A stretch of 64,000 bases of DNA from Alnus glutinosa (GCF_958979055.1 NC_084886.1:9707654-9771653); one strand, 5' to 3'; shown: positions 52,901 through 64,000, counted from the first letter of the stretch. Notes: generated by a model not told the origin, from the letters alone. Numbers and translations: made by a program.

Positions 52901-53701
52901 ATTAGGAGGCTTCCCTTCATTTTCATTAACCTCTCCATCGCCAAACACCTTGGCATCGGGCGGCGTTGTCCGGACACTTTCCTCATTCAAATCTCCGACC
53001 GCCTTGACAAGCCCAACATACTCACCATCACCACCACTCTTCTCCGAACTACCCTTCTGCCCGTTCACATTAACCTCTTCACTCTCATCATTATATGCAT
53101 TTTTATCCAACCGGATCTCCTCCACAATCGAAGACAAAACCGTGCTTATATCCTTCATATTCTCCACCGCCACTGTACGATGAGAACCCATATAAACACT
53201 TCCTGCATTCTGATCGTCGTGGATTGATTTGGGAGAAAAGACCCGTCCTCCATTTTCATTAACCTCTCCATCATCAAACACCTTGGCATCGAGCGGCGTT
53301 GTCTGGACACTTACCTCGTTTAAATCATCGACCGCCTTCACAAGCCCGATATACTCACATTCACCATCACACTTCTCCTCCACATCATTATATGCATTTT
53401 TATCCAACCGGGACTCCTCCACAATCGAAGACAAAACCGTGCTTATGTCCTTCATATTCTCCACCGCCTCCGTATTATGAGAACCCATATAAACACTGCC
53501 TACATTCTGATCGGCGTGGGTTGGTTTGGGGGAAAAGACCCGTCTGGTGCGGAGATCCTTGATGAGGCATCGGAGGTCGGCGTCGTCGGGGGAAGAGGAG
53601 GATTGGTGGATCTGGGATTTGCTGCGGGTGCAGATGCGGATCATGGGATGGGATGGGGTCGGGGTAAGCTTGCGCTTCTTGGATATTCGCTTTGCGTCCA
53701 T
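49941..53701 (-). CDS. 979-residue plant protein of unknown function with duplicated exon modules
   Basis: Seven exons: 52811-53701, 52523-52625, 51547-52415, 51339-51441, 50434-51227, 50167-50265 and 49941-50021; 2,940 nt. It starts MDAKRISKKRKLTPTP, a basic stretch that could be a nuclear signal. Two 103-bp exons encode the same module: VLRPCFSRKLFKTPGSVSY and VINPCSGIKLYKTPGSFSY, each continuing RLLPxLxDIxKDxS. Each follows a long acidic, Ser-rich exon. Exon 5 ends with a conserved Cys block (GCRGLCTCLNCASFRLHAER), then a helical stretch (AEEVAIDLIKELSYLRTMFE) that continues in exon 6 (ACRKASEAEELAKHRLGQM), probably a coiled coil. The last exon gives CLQPPKVRFANYVEEKVIPK. I recognise the Cys block as conserved in plant proteins but know no function. 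A nuclear or scaffold role is only a guess. Confidence 0.85.
52913..53542 (-). repeat. Internal ~100-residue repeat in exon 1 of the 979-residue protein
   Basis: Residues 54-152 and 153-263 are copies: both start RVFSPK, share SVYMGSH, ENMKDISTVLSSIVEE, RLDKNAYND, GLVKAV and TTP-DAKVF, and end GEVNENGG or GEVNENEG. The second copy has an extra ~12-residue Gly/Ser stretch. A related TTPPDAEIF segment also occurs in exon 3. Confidence 0.9.
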
Positions 53702-55363
53702 GGCTGCTTGTGTGTTGCACACCCAGACACAGAGAGAGAGAGAGAGAGAGAGAAAGAGAAAATATGGCGGGAAATGTTAAAGAATTGTTTAGGGTACTTT
53801 TCTGTGGCGGGAAGGATGGATCCTTTTGGCGGGAAATAAGAACAGGTTCGGGGTGGGTTGGATCAGGTACCACTCATATCAATCTGGATTATTTTTTATT
53901 ATTTTTTCGAACATGTAGCATCTGCTACTATATGTATAACTGAGAAAGCCCAAAGATACAGAGAAAAAGAGATGGGTTAAATGTAAAAAAGCCTCCAAAC
54001 TATCATTTTTTTTTTTTTGGATGACCCATCAAACTATCAATGCTTGCATGTCGGCCCATCAAATTACCAATTGCTTGTTTTTGGACCCCTTCCGTCAGTT
54101 TATACCGTCTAAGTGAATGGAAAGTGAGTCACATAAGTGCACGTGATTCTGAAGGACAAAAAAAATCTTCAAATACCCTTAATTTTAACATTAAAATTAT
54201 TAAATTGCCCTTTGTGAGAAAAACACGTACGTATGTGAGTGGTTTAGGGCTAGAATATTACGGAAATACAATTCGTATTCTGGATTCATTCACAAGGTTG
54301 TTATAGGGAGTAATGATAGGTAGGGGCCATCTTGCCGACCCTTGCCCGGCCCTTTCCTACGTGGAAAGGGCCATTTCAATTTTAGAGTATTTTTTTTTTT
54401 TTTCAAAAAAAAAATTAAAAATTAAAAATTTTGAAATTTGAAAACAACTCGGATATCTATACACATTTTCCCATTTTCTTCGTTTCAGAGCTTCCCCCCA
54501 AATTTTTCCCTCCCTCTCTCCATCTACCCATTTTCTTCCCGCCGTCGACCACCACGCACGACTCGCCACCGTCGTTCTCCATCTTCGGCCACTGTCGTTC
54601 TACCAGTTTCGGCGACCATTTGAAACCATTGCAGTACGTCTTCTTCTCTATAACCAATTTTTTGGTCCCCAAAACCATTTCCCCCCAAATGTTTCCCTCC
54701 CTCCCTCCCTCTCTCCATCTCCTCTCCTCTCCTCAACCCCATCGTGAACCTGCCACCGTCGAAGACTCACGAGCCCGCCACGCCACTGTGCGTTCTCCAT
54801 CTCCAGCCAAAACCCAACCACCGTGGTTCTCCATCTCCGGTTCGGCTCCGACGACCTAACCACCGTACCGCTGAGCAGCCCCAACCGAACCACCACCACC
54901 GCCGACGAGCCCATTCCCCGTAAGGTTTTCTTAGTTTTTTTTTGTTTTTAATCTTTCCTTTTGTTTTTCTCTCCAGATCCGGTTTTTTTAGTTTTTTATG
55001 GGTGAGATTTGGCTGAGAAAATGCAGGAATTGGAGGGACAAAGTTGGCTGAGGTTTGGCCTCCCACAGTTCCTGCGACCATTTCCCTCCCCCATTTCCGG
55101 CACTGGTACCGATCTCTCCCATTTCTTGTTTTTTGAGTTGTTTTTGGATCTTACTTTTTTAGTTGCTTGCTGTGATTTGTGGTTTCTTTGGAGCTTGAGA
55201 CATCGAACAAAAATACCACATTCATCCAACTCTTTTTTTTTTTTTCTTTTTTTTTTCTGTTCTTTGGTGGGTTTTGGAACAGGGTTATGTAGTTTTTTTC
55301 TGGGTACTATGTTGCATGAATCTGTGTTAGCTACAGAGGTGTCCAACATATACATGCACTAAA
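53702..55363. other. Promoter side of the 979-residue gene and a pyrimidine-rich region; no firm gene
   Basis: A (GA)n tract (53731-53755) lies in the probable 5' UTR. At 53985-54120 is a dispersed non-coding repeat (CCTTCCGTCAGTTTATACCG). From 54480 to 55360 the plus strand is CT- and C-rich with CCACCGTCG motifs, like the 5' leader and first intron of a gene on the plus strand. No exon could be tied to a known protein, and the Copia insertion interrupts it at 55364. Confidence 0.4.
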
Positions 55364-55719
55364 TGAAAAATTTAAAACAAGTTTGAAGATTTTGGTTGAA
55401 CTTTCTTTCTGAGTTTTGGACACTCAGTTCTGTATTTATAAGAGTTTGTACAGTGAAACATCAATGCTGAATTACAGGAAAAGTGAAGGAAACATCAATG
55501 CTTAATTACAGGAAAAGTATATATCTAAAGCTATACATTGGAAGTGATGATTATATCTAAAGCTATACATCGTGATGATTATATCTAAAGCTATACATTG
55601 GAAGTGATGATTATATCTAAAGCTATAAAGTGATGAGTGATGATTATATCTAAAGCAATAAAGTGATGAGTGATGATTATATCTAAAGCTATACATTGAA
55701 AGTGATGACTCCTCTAACA
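55364..55719 (-). repeat. 3' LTR of the Copia element
   Basis: 356 bp, TGTTAGAGG to TTTTTCA on the minus strand. It lacks one 32-bp minisatellite unit present in the 5' LTR. The pol frame runs into the first 30 bp of this LTR before its stop codon at 55689. Confidence 0.95.
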
Positions 55720-58700
55720 GCCCCCCTCAAGCTCATGGGGAGGGAAGTGACCATGAGCTTGTCTCGGAGGAAGAGGAAACGGGAAGATGTTAAGCCCTTA
55801 GTGAAGATGTCTGCACATTGATCTTCGGTGGAGATGTAGTGAGCAACCAAATCTTTGTGAAGAATCTTCTCCCGAATGAAGTGGTAATCTACCTCAATAT
55901 GCTTGGTGCGAGCATGAAAAATGGGATTGGAAGCTAATGCAAGAGCACCTAGATTATCACAGTAAAGACGAGGAGGTGTGGTCAGAGGTAGCTGGAGTTC
56001 CTTGAACAACATTCTGAGCCAGTACAATTCAGCAGTTGCATATGCCATTGATCGATACTCAGCTTCTGTACTTGACCGAGAGACCACAGGTTGCTTCTTG
56101 GATTGCCAAGAAATCAAACATTGACCAAGAAAAATACCAAAGCCACTAGTTGACCGTCTGTCAAGAGGGCCTCCGGCCCAATCCAAGTCACAATAAGCAT
56201 AAAGATGTAGAGGGCCACGAGTGAACAAGAGACCAGAGTCAGGGGTTCCTTTGAGGTAGCGAAGGACCCTTTTGGCAGCAGTAAAATGGGCAGTAGTTGG
56301 GCAATGAAGAAACTGACAGAGCTGATTTACAGAGTAAGAAATGTCTGGCCTAGTGAGGGTACAATATTGCAAAGCTCCAACAATATGCCTATAGAGAGAG
56401 GGATCACTCAAGGGATCACCATCAAAACGAGTGAGTTTCTTGCCAGAAGTGCAGGGTGCAGAATATGGTTTTGCACCTAGCATGTTAACACGCCCAAGCA
56501 AGGCAGCAATATACTTGGCCTGGTTGAGGTGAATGGTTTGAGAGTCACGATGAACATGAATTCCAAGAAAATATGAGAGCTGGCCAAGATCTTTCAATTT
56601 GAATTCCTGCTGCAAGGCCAGAATTAGAGCATTAATTTTGGATAAATGAGTTCCTGTAACAATGATATCGTCCACATAAACAAGCACAAAAATGTGGACA
56701 GGATGTTGATGAAGCATGAACAATGAAGTGTCGACCAAGGAACCTGTGAACCCGAGAGCCAATAGAGCTTGAGTCAACTTGTGAAACCAAGCTCGTGGTG
56801 CTTGTTTTAGACCATAAAGTGCTTTGTGAAGCTTGCAAACATGGTTAGGGAACCTTGGATCAATAAAGCCAGGTGGCTGTTCCATAAACACTTCCTCTGT
56901 GAGAGAACCATGGAGAAAAGCATTGGATACATCCAGCTGCTTAAGAGGCCAATCAAGTTGAAGAGCAAGAGAGAGTAGCAGCCTAATTGTGGCTGGTTTA
57001 ATAACAGGGCTGAAGGTTTCTGTATAGTCAATGCCATTGCGTTGCTCAAAACCTTTGGCTACCAATCTTGCTTTGTACCTATCAATGGTACCATCTGGTT
57101 TTTGCTTGAGTTTGTAAACCCATTTATTTCGGATTACATGCCTATCAATTGGCCTTGGACAGAGAGACCATGTCTGATTCTCTAGTAGAGCAGAAAATTC
57201 ACTTGACATGGCAGCACACCAGTTGGGATCAGAAGTGGCCTTGGAAAAGGTAGCTGGTTCAGGAGGTGATGTGGTAATCATTGCCTTCCATGGATGTTTA
57301 GTAGAATATGTTGAATGATAGAGATGAAAGTCTGAAAAGTCTTTGGGTTTTGAGTGTCCTGTTTGAGACCGAGTGGTGATGTGATGAGTGGGGGAAAAAG
57401 GTTCTTCAAGAGAGAGAGGTAGAGGATCTGGTTCGGTGCTTGGTGATTCTTCTGCTGAAGAAAGGTGGACAGGTTCAAGAGTTAGTGACTCTTCTGCTGC
57501 AGAATTTTCTGTATTATCAGAGGAAGTGACAGGGGAAATGGTTTCTGTTGCTGGAACTAAAAAGGAAGGGGTGTTTTGTTGTGTATGAGTGGCAGATGGT
57601 AGATTAGAGGGTGTAGGTGGATTAGGCAATGCATCAGCAATTGTGGAGTGAGAGTTGCTGTCATGAGCAACATTGATGGAATAGAAATCAATGGGAAGTA
57701 GAATTGTACCTGGTGGATGAAGAGAGTCTTCTGCAGGGGCAGTTAGATAGGCTTTATCTTGTGCTGGAAAAGTCTGTTCATCAAAAATAACATGCCTGGA
57801 GACATACATTCGGTTGGAAACAGGATCCAAGCATCTGTACCCCTTTTGGTTTGAACTATATCCAAGGAAGATGCATTTTTTGCTTCGGAATTCAAGTTTG
57901 TGCTTAGTATAAGGTCTTAACAAAGGATAGCAGCTACAACCGAACACTCTTAAGTGTGAAAGAGCAGGTTCCTTATTAAAAAGTTTGAGAAAGGGGCTAG
58001 AGTGCTGCAGAGTGTTGGTGGTCATCCGATTGATAAGGTAGACAGCAGTGTGACAAGCATCAACCCAAAACTTAGGCGGTAAATGGGATTGAGCTAGAAG
58101 ACTTAAACCGGTTTCAATGATGTGCCTATGTTTTCTTTCGGCAATTCCATTTTGCTGTGACGTATGAGGGCAAGTAGTTCTATGGAAAATGCCATTGTCT
58201 GCCAGAAATTTGGAGAAGGCATTGGAGGTGTATTCACCTCCTCCATCCGTTTGAAATTGTTTGATCCTTTGAGAAAAGAGATTTTCAGTTAAGCATTTGA
58301 ATTTGACAAACTGTTCTAGAGCATCAGATTTATGTTTTAAAGGAACCAGCCAAGTGTAACGTGAGAAATCATCCACAAATATGATATAAAACTTGTATCC
58401 ATTAGTAGATAAGACAGGAGAGGTCCAAATATCACTATGGATCAACTCTAAAGGGGCTGATGTTACACGGCTAGAATCACAAAAGGGAAGCTTCCTACTT
58501 TTAGCTAGTTGACATGGAGTACACAAAAGTTGACTGGACTTGGTTTTGAGCACAGGAATCTGTTGATGTTTAAGCATAAATTGAAGGACTTGATGGTTGG
58601 GATGTCCTAGACGACTATGCCAAACTTCTGCAGTGGTTTTGATTCCAGTCAGAACAACATATCTCCTAGCTTTATTTTTGGAAAACTTCTTTAACTGCAT

Positions 58701-60083
58701 AGGATAAAGCCCATCTTTACTGAGTCCCTGCAGGAGGATCTCCCCGGTTTGATTGTCCTTCACAAGGAAATAAGTAGCAGTGAGTTTAAAGTGACAGTTG
58801 TTGTCTTTGCAGAATTTGTTAATGGATAACAGATTTGCAGAAACTTCAGGGCAATGCAGAATGTTGTTTAGATGAACAATGGAATTTGAGTTAGGATGTT
58901 GGAAGGAAGAAGAACCTGTGTTTTGGATTTGGAGACCATTACCATTTCCAACAGCCACGGTCTCAGTCCCTTGGTATGGTTGCTGCAGTGTCAAGTTACT
59001 TAAATCAGCTGTTATGTGATTATTTGCCCCACTGTCAGCTAGCCATTCATTTTATTCATGGAGTACAGTGGATTGTGACACCATGGCAGCCAGTTCACTT
59101 GGAGGGTATTTCCCTTGAAATGAAAAATCCATGCGGTGGAAGCAGTCGAGTGCTTGATGATTATTCCTACCACAGATTTGACAGGTAACCCGATTAGTGT
59201 TAGAGTTACTTGAGGGAGTTGCATTATTACCTGGAGTTTGAGTCCCTGGAGGACGAAATGGCCTCTTGGCATACGGAGGCTTTGAGAAATTTTATGGCCT
59301 GCGTTGTGGTTGATAGCCATACTTAGGTGGTTGATAGCCGAACTTTGGCTTGACAGAAGGGTGGCTTGGCTTTTGTGAAAGTAAAGCATAGCTAGATGCC
59401 TCTGCAGTGGCATCTTGGTTCTGATGCTCAAGGAGTTGCTCATAGCTCAACAGTTGAGAAAGGAAGGTCTCTAGGTCCATTGAGTCATCCTTGTTGGCAA
59501 AAGAGAAAGAAGTCACAAATGAGTTATATTGTGGTTTTAATCCTCCCACAATATAAGAGATGAGATCATCATCCCCAACTGGTTTTCCAATGATGGCCAG
59601 TTGATCTGCCAATATTTTGGCAGTGCGCACAAACTCAGCACAGCCTTTGGTGCCTTGGCGCAGCATTTGCAGTTGGCGCCGCAATTGGTTGATGCGGGAT
59701 CGAGATGGATTTGCATACCGATTCGCCAATGCACTCCACACTTGTTTTGAAGTGGTCATACCATAGATGGTAGGAACTACCTTTTCAGTTAAGGTAGCAA
59801 TGAACCAGCTAAGTATAAACTGGTCTTTTCTCTCCCAAATGGTATATTCAGGATTGAGAGATGGAGATTCCTTATCTGCAGAACTGCCTGCAGCAAGAGG
59901 TAGGAACTTTGGTGGGCATGGCTCTGAGCCATCAACAATGCCCATCAAGCCATAGGTTCTTAGGATAGGCTGGAACTGGAATTCCCATGCTAGATAGTTG
60001 AGATCATCAAGTTTTGTGGGAGCAAGGTGAGTGATGTTGGGCAAGGTGAAGGTGGAGGGATTGGAGTTGTTGGATTCAGTCAT
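55689..60083 (-). CDS. Copia gag-pol polyprotein with two in-frame stop codons
   Basis: One frame of 1,465 codons interrupted by TAA at 59292-59294 and 59052-59054. Gag (MTESNNSNPSTFTLPN; about residues 20-230) is of the UBN2 type, followed by a CCHC knuckle (CQICGRNNHQALDC). The protease motif is LADSGANNHIT, just after the second stop. Integrase follows with an HHCC finger (HSRLGHPNHQ, CTPCQLAK) and a catalytic core starting HSDIW. Reverse transcriptase has the YVDDIIVTG centre. RNase H includes YCDLDWAGGPLDRRS and SRSSTEAEYRSM. From the second stop to the end the frame is open over about 1,120 codons. Both stops fall between gag and protease, so gag-knuckle-protease-pol cannot be made as one chain without readthrough. 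No frameshift was found. Confidence 0.92.
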
Positions 60084-60108
60084 TTAGTTGTGTTGGTGTG
60101 AACCGAGA

Positions 60109-60121
60109 GGCTCTGATACCA
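60109..60121 (-). other. Primer-binding site of the Copia element
   Basis: TGGTATCAGAGCC on the minus strand, directly abutting the 5' LTR and complementary to the 3' end of initiator tRNA-Met, the usual Copia primer. Confidence 0.9.
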
Positions 60122-60509
60122 TGAAAAATTTAAAACAAGTTTGAAGATTTTGGTTGAACTTTCTTTCTGAGTTTTGGACACTCAGTTCTGTATTTATAAG
60201 AGTTTGTACAGTGAAACATCAATGCTGAATTACAGGAAAAGTGAAGGAAACATCAATGCTTAATTACAGGAAAAGTATATATCTAAAGCTATACATTGGA
60301 AGTGATGATTATATCTAAAGCTATACATTGGAAGTGATGATTATATCTAAAGCTATACATCGTGATGATTATATCTAAAGCTATACATTGGAAGTGATGA
60401 TTATATCTAAAGCTATAAAGTGATGAGTGATGATTATATCTAAAGCTATAAAGTGATGAGTGATGATTATATCTAAAGCTATACATTGAAAGTGATGACT
60501 CCTCTAACA
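60122..60509 (-). repeat. 5' LTR of the Copia element with U3 minisatellite
   Basis: 388 bp. The first half on the transcribed strand holds about seven copies of a ~32-bp unit built on ATCACTTCC and CTTTAGATATAATC, followed by a TATA-like TTATAAATAC near 60195. Repeats placed upstream of a TATA box suggest U3 enhancer units. Confidence 0.9.
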
Positions 60510-60514
60510 CTAAA

Positions 60515-63500
60515 ATGGTCAAAGCCATTTTCCTAGAAACCAGCCTACAACTTAATTGTAGGCAAAGCCATTTTTCTAGAATCAAGGTTGTCATTGTAGC
60601 CTTTTAAGCACAAACCCAAATCCAAACAACTTACATTTGAATCCTGCAAGCCAAATTGATTCCTGTCAGATTCCTGCATTAGACAAACTTATGTAATTTG
60701 TCTCGAGTTATCTTGGTATTGTAAACAAGTTTCATGGATTTACTGTAAAGGAGTTCTTGGTACTGTGGAATAGAGATGGGTGATTGTAAAAAAGAAAGAA
60801 AAAAAGGAGCTTTTAGGCAAGTTTGTATGATATTGATCTTCACCTATATAGTACCAAAAGTGTTGGAGCTGTTCTTATTGGAGATAGATCATAGAGAAAT
60901 CTTGTTTAGAAACTCTCCCTCTCTCTCTCTCTCTCTAAAGTGGTGGTTAGTGCTTTGGTACGTTGCTTTGTCTCTAATCAAGTAGAATTAGACAAAAAAA
61001 AAAAACCTCCTCTTAAACTTCTTCTTTCTTGTTCTTTAATGCCTGCCCCATTCTTTGTTAATGTTGTAGCATTTGAAGACTTTTTTCACCTCCACCAATC
61101 ATTCACTAATCAACTTAGTTATTCATTAAGCTTAATTTCCTAGAAATAATCAACCCCAGTAATCTTTTTGCCTTGACAAAAGGTGTGTTTAAATTCCTCA
61201 TTTTTTTGAAAAACAGATTTTGGCTTTTGCTTAAAGTTAGCATGTAATATTATATTGGTAAAGCATAGCTTGCAAGTTGTTAGATTATCATTTTTGAATA
61301 TGTATTCTAAAATTTTGAAGAACTTGGTTTCAAAGTAAAGGTTTTCGTAATTTATGTAGAAGTTTTGAATTGCTTAAAATGTGTACACTTTTGCTCTGCT
61401 TAATTGATGAGAAACAGTAAGAAAAGAGAGGACAAAAAGAGAGAAAATACTTTGATCTTGAATATGGGTTCTTTGATATGGTGCTGCTCGGCTGAATCTA
61501 TTATGATGTTTTAGTTGGGTGCTTTAACATTGCTACTTTTCTTTGCCCAAGAATTATTGGCAAATCTACTTTTTTTGTTTTATGATGCCCTTCTTATGTT
61601 TGATTGTGTGATAATGGGAATCACAGTTAAAAGGGATCAGAGGAGGGGTAACTCTGTGATTTGGCAAACCTACTTTTTTTTTGAACTGCTTGCTTAAAAA
61701 CTGTGAAGCTTGTTAGCTTCCAGTACTTTGTAGGATCTTTACATATGGTAGACAGATCATTAGATTTTGGGGCTTAGTGACATTTGAAGCTCAAATGAAA
61801 GGTGTGACTCAAGAGACTACAAGTTACACTTTTTTGCTATTTTGGGTGCTGGACTGAGAAGTGTTTATGATGATCGGATAGAAACTTTGCTTTGGCTGTC
61901 TGTAAATAATATCATGTTGCGCACAGTTTTATGAAATTGAACTTTTTCTTGATCAAGCTAAGGTATCTTGCATGGGATGTTGCCATAGCCTGGGTTTTTA
62001 GAAGAAATTGTTGATTTGACACATGCAAGAGTTCTTTAGCTTTCTTTGTTTTTTCCTTTGCGGGCCTAATAGTTATCTTTCTTTGGAAGTTAACTTATGA
62101 GGAACTTTAACAGTAGAAGCAAAAGAAAAAGTTTATGAATTGTTTGTATATACGTGTACATCGAGTGATGCTAGGCAAGCTTTTAAAAATGGGAGTTGTG
62201 AAAATTAGAAGATTTTTATTTCTTGATTGGTCTGGTTTTTATGACATTGGTGGTTAAATTAAAGTTCTGGACCTTTTTTATTTCAACATGTAAAATTCGT
62301 GAGGATAGCCATTTTGCTGCTAGCTATAAGATGTATAGATATGCACCAAGACATTGGTTGCCGGTTGGAATTTGTATAACTAATGTACATATAGGTATGC
62401 ATGTTGGTGTATGCATTCATTTATTAAGCATGGATTCTTGGGGCTATGTTGTGACTGTGTTGATGTGGCAGGAGACACATTCATCTTGGAGCTCTTTAAA
62501 TATTGAGGACTCAAAAGCTGCTTCTACATGGCTATGCCATGGTTTCAGGGCATTCAATAAATATTTGAATTTGGTTTATCAAGGTATAATGATTTGGTTT
62601 TGTATATTCTTTCTCCTTTTTGGGGTAGCCCATGTGTATTGTTAATCCTCTTGGAGAAGCTGTTTGTAATTTTTTTAACATTTGTAGTGTTTCCAAACTT
62701 GGTTATTCTGGGTCAAATGGGTATCAATTTCGTGATGGAAATTGTTGAGTTGTTGATGAAATTCTGGATTTGTAATATAGAATCTCACATTTCTTGTCTA
62801 TAGATTTTCCTCTTCTGGGTCTGCTTTCTCTTACTATTGTTCTTTTCTTTCAATTTATTCACTTTCAAATAAATATTTATGATGTGAAATTATAAGTGTA
62901 AAAGTGTGCCTAAACAAAACCTGTACAAAAGACGATTGCTAATTTCCAATTTATACAATCAGTTATTTCCGGTGAACTGATACTTAACATTGTAGATAAA
63001 CACCATAGTTTGGTGATGCAAGAAACATTGTTTGTGCAGCAAACCATGATAGCCCTTTTCGATCTGTAGAATACTTATAAACTATACATGTATTTGTGAA
63101 CAAATTTATGTGCAGAAAACTCAAAAGTAATTAATAACCTCTCATATCATGAAAGAAAATGATGATTTATATCCAACTTCACGTATCATTCAAAATAAAT
63201 TTGTATGTACATTTAAACAAGCAGAACCAACCAACTTGAGAGGCCATTTTAGTTACAACTTATACAAAACATATGCCTTTTTTCAATCAATTCCTCAACT
63301 CTATCATTATCATCATGTCTTCTTTCCTCAATTTCTTTCAAATGTTGCGCTACTCTCTTCTCGTATGCAGACATCTCCTTATCAGCCTACTCAAAAAATC
63401 ACAATAACTGGCTTTCTGCATGAAAAAAAAGTTGATAAAAATGTCATAAACTACTAACGACGAAATATAACACAAAGCTAATTCCAGAATGTACAGTAGC

Positions 63501-64000
63501 GCCATTTACTCTCCCCACCAACATCAAAACCAAATTCATTCACTCCACGTAAGTGTAACAGTTCAATTTTACCAGACTAAGTTAATTCATGCCAAAATTT
63601 AATCAAAATTCTTTTTTTTTTTTGATAAGTAGATCCCAACCTAGGTAGCTCAAATTCCACCAAAATCCATCTAACATAACAAAAAAAAAAAAAGGGGTAA
63701 TTACCTTTTCCCCCCATGTACTACCAAAAAATGTGATATGCCCCCATGAACTACCAACTTGACCGAAAATGAGCATTCAACTTCCACTGTTACGCACTTT
63801 ACCCCCTTCCGTCAGTCTTCCTGGTTAAAATAGACGGTCAAAGTCGGTCAACGGTCCCAGCCCTTTTTATTCCCCGTTTTGCCCTCAACTGCAGTGGAAT
63901 GAAGAAAAAAATAAAAAGAACAAGAAAAAAGAAAAATAATTCATAAAAAAGGAAGGGTTAAATACCTTTTTAGTCCCTGAGTTTTGACAACTTTATTTTT
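60515..64000. other. No recognisable gene; AT-rich DNA to the window edge
   Basis: The sequence just after the Copia insertion continues the interrupted pyrimidine-rich region and has T-rich, intron-like composition to about 62800. The open frame at 62223-62645 has no signature. At 63695-63850 and again from 63955 are two pieces of the dispersed repeat (CCCCCTTCCGTCAGTCTTCC, and TTTTTAGTCCCTGAG at the edge). Confidence 0.4.

Larger units (their letters stand above)
55364..60509 (-). mobile_element. Complete Ty1/Copia LTR retrotransposon
   Basis: A 5,146-bp element read on the minus strand: 5' LTR (60122-60509), primer-binding site for initiator tRNA-Met (60109-60121), one gag-pol frame (60083-55689), a polypurine tract TTGAGGGGGGC (55730-55720) and the 3' LTR (55364-55719). 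It is flanked by a perfect 5-bp duplication, CTAAA at 55359-55363 and 60510-60514. The LTRs are almost identical apart from one missing 32-bp repeat unit and one clear base change, so the insertion is young. Confidence 0.97.

Noticed and set aside
54357-55360. Overlapping open frames on both strands in the CT-rich region
   Set aside because: Low-complexity Pro/Ser or Arg/Gly/Trp-rich translations in several frames at once are typical of C/CT-rich DNA, not of a gene.
55540-55700. Regular 32-bp repeats that might suggest a CRISPR-like array
   Set aside because: Units are contiguous with no unique spacers and lie inside a eukaryotic LTR.
62223-62645. 140-codon plus-strand frame
   Set aside because: No signal, domain or codon pattern supporting a gene; surroundings are T-rich and intron-like.

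Overview
The window is nuclear DNA from a flowering plant, most likely a woody eudicot. The evidence is AT-rich intergenic DNA, GT-AG introns, plant-only gene families, and Copia, LINE and MITE-like repeats. I cannot name the species from the sequence.

Layout. 0.5-3.8 kb (+): a G-type lectin S-receptor-like kinase with seven intact exons, but a 19-bp insertion in the transmembrane exon breaks the frame. 4.5-4.74 kb: fragments of plastid rpoC1 and psbC joined in nuclear DNA. 5.0-6.9 kb (-): a plastid-type PPR protein. 9.3-18.9 kb: a cluster of three plant defensin genes (-), one broken and two intact, carried on a ~3.7 kb segmental duplication. 19.6-25.1 kb (-): a five-exon gene for a 1,209-residue acidic protein with one N-terminal C2H2 finger and three near-identical 62-residue repeats. 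26.8-32.1 kb: MITE-like, foldback and LINE-derived DNA. 32.3-38.7 kb (+): a TIC22 plastid import gene whose 3.5 kb third intron holds a rearranged Copia remnant. 38.9-44.6 kb: gene-poor DNA with a MITE-like element and two recent tandem duplications. 46.4-48.0 kb (+): a xyloglucan endotransglucosylase/hydrolase. 49.9-53.7 kb (-): a seven-exon, 979-residue plant protein of unknown function built from duplicated exon pairs. 55.4-60.5 kb (-): a complete, very young Copia element with a perfect 5-bp target-site duplication. 60.5-64 kb: no recognisable gene.

The genes are unrelated neighbours, as expected for plant chromosomes; only the defensins form a functional cluster. Exon boundaries were placed by eye from GT/AG sites, phase and protein continuity. 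In every gene model called intact the exon lengths sum to a multiple of three. No tRNA, rRNA or CRISPR array was seen. The points most worth checking are the defensin pair with differences confined to the middle of the peptide, the receptor frameshift, the joined plastid fragments, the exon-module protein, and the young Copia with U3 repeats.
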